From CAYFKJ01 sp964343605 (GTDB taxonomy: Bacteria; Pseudomonadota; Alphaproteobacteria; UBA2966): a stretch of DNA of 64,000 nucleotides. A program made the position numbers and the translations under genes. The stretch spans positions 1 to 64,000 of the forward strand of contig CAYFKJ010000008.1 of the NCBI GenBank assembly GCA_964343605.1, in the 5' to 3' direction. The notes beneath the pieces were generated by a model. It was not told where the DNA came from. It was given only the letters and a program-made list of their open reading frames with translations, and made no database searches. Below are positions 57,149 to 64,000 of this stretch, one piece after another (the stretch's first letter is position 1; each line of letters begins with the position of its first letter).

Positions 57149-57454
57149 TTAATCGTAGCCGTAGAGCCAGCGCGAGGTACCCGGGTGGATGTTTTTCAGG
57201 GAGTGGTTCGCGCCCTTGGGAATGAAGACCTCGTCCCCTTCTTCCACGACGAAAGAGGCGTCACCAACCGACATTTCCAGCTTTCCTTCGGCCACAATCA
57301 CAAGTTCGTTCACGTCATGGACGAAATTGTTCCACTCCTGGCCCGGCGGATCGACGAACAATCCGCAGGAGTATCCGCGGTCCCGCCAGTCGCTCGCCAC
57401 CGCTTCCCGGTCGACGGGCACGGCGAATTTCCCTTTGGTCAGCAGATCGCTCAT
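57149..57454 (-). CDS. Cupin domain-containing protein
   Basis: This 101-residue single-cupin protein has the pattern HDVNELVIVAEGKLEMSVGD and FIPKGANHSLKNI, with the metal-binding His and Glu. The function is not known. It ends 39 bp from the chemotaxis gene in convergent orientation and follows the thiolase gene by 10 bp, so it is probably the last gene of the thiolase operon. Confidence 0.88.
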   Translation of the reverse strand: MSDLLTKGKFAVPVDREAVASDWRDRGYSCGLFVDPPGQEWNNFVHDVNELVIVAEGKLEMSVGDASFVVEEGDEVFIPKGANHSLKNIHPGTSRWLYGYD

Positions 57455-57464
57455 GAATACCCGC

Positions 57465-58724
57465 CTAGCCCGCCGGCGCTTCCAGAATGGTGACGGCGCA
57501 GGCGGCCTCGTCGAACCCGATTACGCCGCCGCCGTTTTCCGCCAACGCCAGCCGGGGCTCGGGTGCCTGCCGCTCGCCCGCTTCACCCCTTAGCTGCAGC
57601 ACCAGCTCATCCATCATCGAAAGGCCGGTGGCGCCCACGGGGTGTCCCTTCGAAACCAATCCGCCTGACAGGTTGATGGGGCGTTCCCCGCCCAAGGCAG
57701 TGGCTCCCGATTCGATATAAGGGCCGCCGGCGCCTTCGTCGCAAAACCCCATCATTTCCGCCTGGAAGATCTCACAGAACGAGGTGGCGTCATGGACTTC
57801 GGCGATATCGATATCGCCGGGCGCGAGATCGGCCATTTTGTAGGCTTTTTGCGCCGCCACGCGGCTGAGGCCGGGTTCATCCAAGTCCCGGTACTTGCCG
57901 CCCGACATGGCGCTGGCACGTACCCTGACGGCGCGGGAACGCACGGATTCCGGCAGCGAGGCGAGATAGTCCGCCGAACACAGCAAGGAGGCCGCCGCTC
58001 CGTCGCCGATAGGCGCACACATGGAACGCGTCATGGGATAGCTGACCAAACGGTCCTCCAGCGCTTCCTCGATCGTCACCTCGAAGCGGTACTGGGCCTT
58101 GGGATTGAGGCTGCCATGGTGGTGGTTCTTCGAGGCGCCTGCCGCGATCTGGCGCTGAGTGGTGCCGTACTTCGCCATGTGGTGGGCGGCCTGCATGGCA
58201 TAGGTATCCATGAACAGCGTGGCGTCGTTGGCATCCGGATCGAAGTTCTTTCCGGACTTCCTGCCGGCCGCCGCGTAGTAGTCGCGCCATTCGTCCGGAT
58301 CGATCTGGTCGATACCGCCGGCGAACAGTTTCATGGTCTTCTCACGGTCACCGGGGTGAAAGGTCTTCTCCACGCCGATGGCCAGCGATACCTCGGCCTG
58401 GCCGGAGAGCACATCCTTCCAGGCGCCGTGAAATGCCATCGATCCGGTGGCGCAGCCGCCCTCGACGTTGATCATCGGCACGCGCTCAGGAAACAGGCCC
58501 TCGCGCACCAATGGCGTGAAACAGACCTGACCGCGGATGTTGTCCTGGTCGAAACTGCCCATGCCGCAATTACCGAACCAGGCGTTTTCGATGTCCTCGC
58601 CGGACTCCAGACCGGCGTCGCCGAGCACGCCGATGTAGGCCTCCCGGGTCAGGTCCTTAAAGCCCGTATCCGGCTTTTTCTCGAATGACGTGCTGAAACT
58701 GCCGATGACGAAAGCATCCCGCAT
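57465..58724 (-). CDS. Thiolase family protein (SCP2-like acetyl-CoA acetyltransferase)
   Basis: This 419-residue thiolase has the nucleophilic Cys in NVEGGCATGSMAFHGAW, then VHDATSFCEIFQAEMMGF and NLSGGLVSKGHPVGATGLSMMDELVLQ with the catalytic His. The longer, SCP2/lipid-transfer type pattern (SFDQDNIRGQVCFTPLVREG) separates it from PHB thiolases. It may cleave branched or unusual 3-oxoacyl-CoA. It lies between an SDR and a cupin gene on the same strand. Confidence 0.92.
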   Translation of the reverse strand: MRDAFVIGSFSTSFEKKPDTGFKDLTREAYIGVLGDAGLESGEDIENAWFGNCGMGSFDQDNIRGQVCFTPLVREGLFPERVPMINVEGGCATGSMAFHGAWKDVLSGQAEVSLAIGVEKTFHPGDREKTMKLFAGGIDQIDPDEWRDYYAAAGRKSGKNFDPDANDATLFMDTYAMQAAHHMAKYGTTQRQIAAGASKNHHHGSLNPKAQYRFEVTIEEALEDRLVSYPMTRSMCAPIGDGAAASLLCSADYLASLPESVRSRAVRVRASAMSGGKYRDLDEPGLSRVAAQKAYKMADLAPGDIDIAEVHDATSFCEIFQAEMMGFCDEGAGGPYIESGATALGGERPINLSGGLVSKGHPVGATGLSMMDELVLQLRGEAGERQAPEPRLALAENGGGVIGFDEAACAVTILEAPAG

Positions 58725-58742
58725 GATCTCGATCCCTCAATT

Positions 58743-59492
58743 TTAGATGCACCGCCCGCCGTCGACTTCCATGCAGACGCCGGTAAGGAAGCTTGCCTCA
58801 TCGGAGACCAGGAACAACGCCGAGTTGGCGATGTCCTCGGGCTGGGAAAAACGACCGAGCGGTACGGTGGAGCGGAAGGCTTCGCGTTTTTCCGGGGTAT
58901 CCTCACCCAGGAATTTAGCCAGCAATGGCGTTTCGCCGGCCACCGGGTTAAGCGCCACCACACGAATCTGCTCACCGCCCAACTCCACCGCGAGGCTCTT
59001 GGTGATGCCGATGGCGGCGAATTTCGAGGCATTGTACCAAACCAGTCCGGGACGCGGCCGGACACCCGCGGTCGATGCGATATTCAGGATCACGCCGCCC
59101 CCGCCCTGAGATCGAAACACGGGTACGGCGGCGCGGGCGCCATGAAAGATGCCTTTGACGTTGACGTCGAAGATGCGGTCGAACTCCTCTTCGGAGACGT
59201 CGCCCATGGGCATGTTGACGTGGGTGAATCCGGCGTTGTTGACCAGGATATCCAACCGTCCGAACCCGTCCACTGCCGCAGCGATCATGGCGTCCACATC
59301 AACGCGCTTGCTGACGTCGGCGTGAACGAAACGCGCATTATCGCCGATATCGGAGGCGACTTTTTCACCCGCCTCATCACTGATGTCGGCGATTACGACG
59401 TTGCCGCCTTCTCTCGCGAATAGCCTGGCGATAGCCTCGCCGAATCCCGACGCCGCACCGGTTACCACGGCCGTTTTGCCTTGCAGCCTCAT
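58743..59492 (-). CDS. SDR family oxidoreductase
   Basis: This 249-residue classical SDR has TGAASGFGEAIARLFAREGG, NNAG, and the catalytic S...Y...K in IASTAGV...WYNASKFA. The C-terminal TGVCMEVDGGRCI is normal for 3-oxoacyl reductase or glucose dehydrogenase-like enzymes. MRLQGKTAVVTGAA at 59492 is chosen, as gaggaa precedes it; a GTG/ATG at 59507 is upstream. It neighbours a thiolase, so a 3-hydroxyacyl-CoA substrate is plausible. Confidence 0.9.
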   Translation of the reverse strand: MRLQGKTAVVTGAASGFGEAIARLFAREGGNVVIADISDEAGEKVASDIGDNARFVHADVSKRVDVDAMIAAAVDGFGRLDILVNNAGFTHVNMPMGDVSEEEFDRIFDVNVKGIFHGARAAVPVFRSQGGGGVILNIASTAGVRPRPGLVWYNASKFAAIGITKSLAVELGGEQIRVVALNPVAGETPLLAKFLGEDTPEKREAFRSTVPLGRFSQPEDIANSALFLVSDEASFLTGVCMEVDGGRCI

Positions 59493-59592
59493 TTCCTCAC
59501 CTATCAAATCTCACGAAATTAAAGACAACCTGAACGGTGCAGCGTGGCCGTCGCCAAACGGAAAGGCAAGCGGAAAGCAACGCTTCCGCCGA

Positions 59593-62472
59593 TTATTCGG
59601 CCGGCAGCGTGAACCGGAACGTCGTCCCGTTTCCTTCCTCGCTTTCGACCGAAATTTCACCGCCGTGCTTTTCGACAAATTCCTTGCAAAGCAGAAGTCC
59701 CAGGCCCGTTCCCGATTCGCCGTCGGTTCCGCGTGTCGACTGGTTGGCGTCGATGCGGAACAATTGGTCGAGTTGCTGGTCGGTCATGCCCACGCCGTTG
59801 TCCGAGACGGACACGTCCACCCAATTTTCTCCCGACCCGTTCGACGGCTTGGCGTCAAGCGTCACTTCACCGCCCGACGGCGTAAACTTGATGGCATTGC
59901 TCACGAGATTTCGGATTATCGTGCCGACCAGATTCGAATCAGCCACAACATTCAGCTTCGTCTGTTTGGGATGAAGCTCCACCCCTTTCGCTTCGGCCAC
60001 GCCAAGCTGGTTCTCGATACCGATATCAATCAGGCTATCCAACGCCTCCGGTTTGGGCTCGAATTCAATGGCATCCATCTGCGACAGGCCCCAGGCCAGC
60101 AAATCCTCCAGCAACTGATAGAGATTGTTGCTGGTGGCGCTGATGGAAGCCGCCATCTTTATGAGGTCGTCCCTGTCGAGCTCATCTCCCATGGAATCGA
60201 TCAGCTGGCTGTAGCCGAGCAGGATGTTGAACGGATTCTTCAGATCATGGGCGAGGATTGAAAAGAACCGGCTCTTCTGGTGATTGAGGATTTCCAGCTC
60301 ATCCCGTTGTTCGGAGATCTTGTTCTGGGCCTCCACGCGCTCGGTAACGTCCCGGCCGACACCCCGGTATCCGCGAAAATCTCCTTGAGGCCCGAATACC
60401 GGCTTGCCGCTGATCGCGACATGCCTCATTTCGCCGTTCTCGCCCACCAGGGAGTATTCGAAATTCCGGAACGGCCGCTGCGCATCCAAATCGTCGAGAT
60501 TGGCGCGCAGCTGCTCCTCTTCAAGGATCGTTCCCGCCAGTGCCTCCATCCGGGTTTTGCCAATTGCCGACTGCGTATCGATTGGGGAGTCTTGGCCGAT
60601 AATGCCTTCGGAAAAATAGGTGAACCTCAGATCCTTGCCCATCTCCCAATACCAATCCGATGCCGATTCGGTGAAGTCCCGGAAGCGCTCCTCACTGAAT
60701 TCCAGGGCCTTCTTCTGGACTGCGAGTTCCGCTTCAACCAGTTTCAGTTCAGAAATCTCCCGGTTAATCGAACCAACCGACACGGCTTCGCCCTGCTGAT
60801 TGAAAATGGGGAACTTCGTCGACAACAAAACACGTTTGCGACCGTCATCCATGAATCCGCCAAGTTCGGTGGAAACCGCTTTGCCCAGCTCAATCGCATT
60901 CTGTTCGTGCTCCGAATAAGCGCTAGCCAGTTCCTCGGGAACGCCGGGAATTTCAAAAAGCGTCTTGCCGACGATTTCGCTCATGGGCAAGCCAAGTTGT
61001 TCTCGGAGCGTCTTGTTGGCCATAAGGATCCTGCCTTCGAGATCCTTGAGCACGATGACGTCGGGCGTGCCGTCGATCACCGCGCGGAAACGCTCCTCGC
61101 TCTCCCGCAAGGTTTCCTCGGCCCGCCACCTATCCGTGATGTCTTCCACCGTCGTCAGGAGCCCGCCGTCATTCGTTCGGGTCCGCCGGACTTCCGCGAC
61201 CGTGCCGTCGTTCAGGTGCCGCTCGAAGGTGATCTCCAAGCGTTTCTCATATGCCGCGGTTTCCCGGGCAACGATATCGTCGACATCGCCCTCCCCCATA
61301 TCGCCGCGTTCAGCCAAGGCACGGAACAGGTCGGAGATGTGCGTACCATGGCGCAGCAAGTCCGCCGGCAGATCGAGCAGCTCCCGATAGCCTTCGTTGG
61401 TAAAAACAACCCGCATATCCGCATCCGTCTGAAGGATGCCGCCCGGCATGTAGCTGAGCGTCAGCGCCAGGCGCTGCGTGCTTTTTTCCAGTTCCTCCTC
61501 GATCTCCTTCAGGTGCGTGACATCGGTGCGGATTTCGGTGTGCACGCCGTTTTCGGCACGACGGACCGAGGTTTGCAGCCATCGCCCGTCGCTGTGCTTC
61601 CTCTCGCTGTCGTATTCCCCGGTGCGCAATTGGCTGAGGATTTCGGCGGTCCATTCCGCCTCCTGCCCGGCGACATCCGGATAGACGCCGCTGTCGGCCC
61701 GCATCCGCACCGTGTCCTCGAGCCGGGCGCCACGCACTTCCTCGTCCGCTGATTCGGGAAACAACTCCCGATGGGTATTGTTGATGAAAACCAGTTTCTC
61801 GTTTTCATCGTAAATCGCGATGCCCGCCTTCATTTGATTGAGCGAATCGACGATGTACGAGAGATGCGACTTGACCGCCTGACCCTCGAGAAACGCGCGA
61901 TGAAGGAACCTTGCCAGGACGATCAAAAACGCAATGTAAACGGCTGCCATGGCCGCCATCGTGAAGTGAATCGCCTCGCCGGCATAAACCAGCCGGACAA
62001 TCAACAAGCCAACCGCCGGGAGACAAAATCCCAGACTGATACGGGGATAATTCCACGAACCCGCCGTCGCCCCCGCCGTCGCACCGGCGATAACGAATGT
62101 CAGCAGCGTTTGCCGTCCAAGGGAGTCATCCGGGAACAGAACAATCGCCCCGCCGCCCCAAATCACACCCATCATAACGGCGGACAATTCTGCCCGGCGG
62201 ATTGACCGCTGCGAGATTTCCGTCTGGGGCGGAAAACCGCGGTGGCGCCACCAGTCGTAAATCGCCACCAGACCGGTGAACCAGATCAGTCCGATCCAGA
62301 TGAGTACAATCGATAAATCGGCGGACTCGAAGAACCCAGCCGCGATGAGACTGCCGAGCGCGATCTGAGAAGCGCCGTAGAGCGGCAGCATTTGCCGGAA
62401 ATGCCGCATCTGCTCGACGGTGTTGGCATCCGACCGGGTGCCGGTGTCACCAGTGTTGGATTCGTCGGCCAT
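59593..62472 (-). CDS. Membrane multi-PAS sensor histidine kinase
   Basis: This 959-residue kinase has about six N-terminal transmembrane helices (residues ~30-200), then four PAS-type domains (about 215-320, 330-450, 465-590, 600-715), and a HisKA with phospho-accepting His in FFSILAHDLKNPF (H742). The HATPase has NLVSNAIKFT, DNGVGM and GTGLGLLL. No receiver domain or adjacent response regulator is present, so it is an orphan. The N-terminus resembles MASE-type sensor domains. Signal unknown. Confidence 0.93.
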   Translation of the reverse strand: MADESNTGDTGTRSDANTVEQMRHFRQMLPLYGASQIALGSLIAAGFFESADLSIVLIWIGLIWFTGLVAIYDWWRHRGFPPQTEISQRSIRRAELSAVMMGVIWGGGAIVLFPDDSLGRQTLLTFVIAGATAGATAGSWNYPRISLGFCLPAVGLLIVRLVYAGEAIHFTMAAMAAVYIAFLIVLARFLHRAFLEGQAVKSHLSYIVDSLNQMKAGIAIYDENEKLVFINNTHRELFPESADEEVRGARLEDTVRMRADSGVYPDVAGQEAEWTAEILSQLRTGEYDSERKHSDGRWLQTSVRRAENGVHTEIRTDVTHLKEIEEELEKSTQRLALTLSYMPGGILQTDADMRVVFTNEGYRELLDLPADLLRHGTHISDLFRALAERGDMGEGDVDDIVARETAAYEKRLEITFERHLNDGTVAEVRRTRTNDGGLLTTVEDITDRWRAEETLRESEERFRAVIDGTPDVIVLKDLEGRILMANKTLREQLGLPMSEIVGKTLFEIPGVPEELASAYSEHEQNAIELGKAVSTELGGFMDDGRKRVLLSTKFPIFNQQGEAVSVGSINREISELKLVEAELAVQKKALEFSEERFRDFTESASDWYWEMGKDLRFTYFSEGIIGQDSPIDTQSAIGKTRMEALAGTILEEEQLRANLDDLDAQRPFRNFEYSLVGENGEMRHVAISGKPVFGPQGDFRGYRGVGRDVTERVEAQNKISEQRDELEILNHQKSRFFSILAHDLKNPFNILLGYSQLIDSMGDELDRDDLIKMAASISATSNNLYQLLEDLLAWGLSQMDAIEFEPKPEALDSLIDIGIENQLGVAEAKGVELHPKQTKLNVVADSNLVGTIIRNLVSNAIKFTPSGGEVTLDAKPSNGSGENWVDVSVSDNGVGMTDQQLDQLFRIDANQSTRGTDGESGTGLGLLLCKEFVEKHGGEISVESEEGNGTTFRFTLPAE

Positions 62473-62547
62473 TGGGAAACTCTAGCACAGCCGTTTCGCA
62501 ATGAAACAACCGGCAGTACATGAACTTTTGGTTTTCAAATGGTTCGG

Positions 62548-63939
62548 TCAGGCGATTCCGGCGGCGGCGCGCTCCGCGGCACGTGCGGCTTCCTTCGGCA
62601 ACCCGAGATTTTCATAGACCTGGGCAAGTGCGAGATTGGTCGGCACACCTTCGGGATCGAACCCGCGGCGCTGTTCCAACAAGCCCTGGGCGGTGACGTA
62701 ACGGCCGGTCTGGATCAGCGAGTCCAGGAAGACGAGATCGAAGAGATCCCGTTGGGCGTGGCTGCCGCCGATCTCCACCATTCGTGGGACAACCTGGCCC
62801 AGCGAGCTCACAACCGTCGAATGATCGCCTCTGGCATGGGCTGCCAGGGCGGTACAGGCGGGCACACAAATCTCGTTCCAGGCAGCCCGCTGAAATTCAG
62901 GTGAACGGGGCGCGAAATCACCGAGGCTCACGAGCAAATCATCCGCCTCCGGCGCCCCGGCGCGAGCCAGACCATAGAGGTACTGCATGGTGAGAAACGG
63001 CTGGACGTGGTCGTCGACCCGCGCCTTGAGATAAGTCGCGACATCGTCCCATCGGTCGCCGACGTCGACGCCGACCAACTCCAGACGCAGCAGCAGCGAC
63101 ACGGCGCCGATCTGGTCCTGCGAATAATCCTTGAGTATTCCCCAGACGTGCTCGTCATAAATGTCCAAGGCCGTCTGGTATTCCCCCCGGCTGATGTGAA
63201 ACACGGCGAGGTGCCACCAATTGTGGGTGTACATGAACGAATTGAGATCCGTCCAGGTCGATGCCACGCGTTCCATGAATTCGACACCCTCACCGATCCG
63301 TCCCTGCGTCAGCATGACGTGGGTCAGGGCGTGCTGCGCCCAGGGCTCCTTTACTTCTAGATCCAACGCCCGCCAGGCCGATTTTTCAGCGTCGTACAGC
63401 AAATGGCATTGTTCCTGGGCGAAGGCGGTCATGCCGTGCATGTAGGCCACGTTTTCGTTGGCCTCGCGCACCAGTTCGGCGACGCGCAGCATGCCGGGCG
63501 AATTGCCCAGATTGAACTGGTGGTATTGGCAAGCCTTCACGGTGGCGAGTTCGCGGGGAAACGTCTTGGCGGTTTCCTCGCAGAGCTCAATGGCTTTGGG
63601 AATATCGTTGGCGACCCAAGCGCGAATGGCCTCTGTTACCTGCCTCTCCTGCGCGGACGCGTGCGCAATGGTCTTGTCTGCGCGCTCCAGGTACTTCGAT
63701 GCCTGCGCCGGACCGTCCCTTGATTCCATGAACATGTAGAGCATGGCGGCATAGGCGTTGGCGATGGCGCAATCGGGATCGGCGTCCACCACGGCCAGGA
63801 TGTTGAGCGCCTTTTCCTCGTAGGCCAGAAAGCCGTGGGTAAAATCGTTGACGCCCGCCAGCGTCGCCTCGTTGTCGGTGGTAACCGGGTTACCCAGCCA
63901 GTCCTCGCGCATTCGCCTCCCCCATCCCTCATCGCCCAT
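62548..63939 (-). CDS. TTC38-like tetratricopeptide-repeat protein
   Basis: This 463-residue helical-repeat protein resembles eukaryotic and bacterial TTC38: the conserved APWAQHALTHV-like segment (EPWAQHALTHVMLTQGRIGEGVEFM) and HNWWHLAVFHISRGEYQTALDIYDEHVWG are diagnostic. No signal peptide is seen. Such proteins are of unknown function. MGDEGWG at 63939 follows aaggg; an internal ATG at 63912 is possible. It lies near the right edge with a divergent promoter not visible. Confidence 0.85.
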   Translation of the reverse strand: MGDEGWGRRMREDWLGNPVTTDNEATLAGVNDFTHGFLAYEEKALNILAVVDADPDCAIANAYAAMLYMFMESRDGPAQASKYLERADKTIAHASAQERQVTEAIRAWVANDIPKAIELCEETAKTFPRELATVKACQYHQFNLGNSPGMLRVAELVREANENVAYMHGMTAFAQEQCHLLYDAEKSAWRALDLEVKEPWAQHALTHVMLTQGRIGEGVEFMERVASTWTDLNSFMYTHNWWHLAVFHISRGEYQTALDIYDEHVWGILKDYSQDQIGAVSLLLRLELVGVDVGDRWDDVATYLKARVDDHVQPFLTMQYLYGLARAGAPEADDLLVSLGDFAPRSPEFQRAAWNEICVPACTALAAHARGDHSTVVSSLGQVVPRMVEIGGSHAQRDLFDLVFLDSLIQTGRYVTAQGLLEQRRGFDPEGVPTNLALAQVYENLGLPKEAARAAERAAAGIA

Positions 63940-64000
63940 TCCGGCACCCTTCGCTGTTACCCCAGATTAGCGCCGAATACCACAAGAACATACCAAGAAC

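Overview
The window looks like chromosome of a GC-rich alphaproteobacterium, most likely Rhodospirillales-like. This is inferred from gene content: a ClpS-ClpA pair, a Phasin_2 protein behind PhaR-like sites, DUF1489, a ChrR-type bicupin, a DacA with a SPOR tail, DUF3604 beside a tripartite tricarboxylate transporter, and several acyl-CoA catabolic genes. No rRNA, tRNA, CRISPR array, insertion sequence or phage gene was found. About 60 genes are supported, densely packed. One gene (20620-21840) is strikingly AT-rich compared with its neighbours.

Layout. 1-1108 (-) is the visible part of an exported FecR-domain protein with a Gly-Asn-Ser repeat tail that runs off the left edge. 1463-6346 (+) is a metabolic operon: aldehyde dehydrogenase, two RidA proteins, a glycerophosphodiesterase, a FemAB/GNAT-like protein and a HIT protein. 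6529-9214 (-) is clpS-clpA, followed by the phasin gene (-) with its own terminator. 10548-13997 (+) holds a D-Ala-D-Ala carboxypeptidase, an MFS transporter and a bicupin. 14048-20432 is a catabolic module: GntR/UTRA regulator and TctA-TctB-TctC transporter (-), divergent from a DUF3604 protein (+), with a repeated ACATTAATG motif in the divergent promoter region. 20461-21840 is the AT-rich island with a lipoprotein gene and a possible gene remnant. 21858-27101 (-) encodes UDP-glucuronate precursor synthesis (GalU, Ugd, phosphomannomutase/phosphoglucomutase) plus a J-domain membrane protein and a VWA protein. 27300-35979 holds a pentapeptide-repeat protein, DUF3179, an FAD oxidoreductase, MipA/OmpV, a PLP enzyme, leucine dehydrogenase, DUF1489 and a response regulator.

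36050-50752 is dominated by leucine/isovalerate and acyl-CoA catabolism. One operon (-) carries methylcrotonyl-CoA carboxylase beta, enoyl-CoA hydratase, carboxylase alpha, HMG-CoA lyase and an anion permease. A second ten-gene operon (-) carries two single thioesterases, isovaleryl-CoA dehydrogenase, DUF1272, RidA, another acyl-CoA dehydrogenase, two HCCA-isomerase-like proteins and two double-hotdog thioesterases. A divergent LysR gene sits across a palindromic promoter. With leucine dehydrogenase at 33923, the window covers most of leucine degradation to acetoacetate and acetyl-CoA.

51906-63939 holds ndk, a GST, an ABC-F ATPase, a PAS protein plus a soluble chemotaxis receptor (a split Aer-like pair), a cupin, a thiolase, an SDR, a multi-PAS histidine kinase and a TTC38-like TPR protein. 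Three nested palindromic dispersed repeats (6360, 43701, 51780) all lie between convergent genes.
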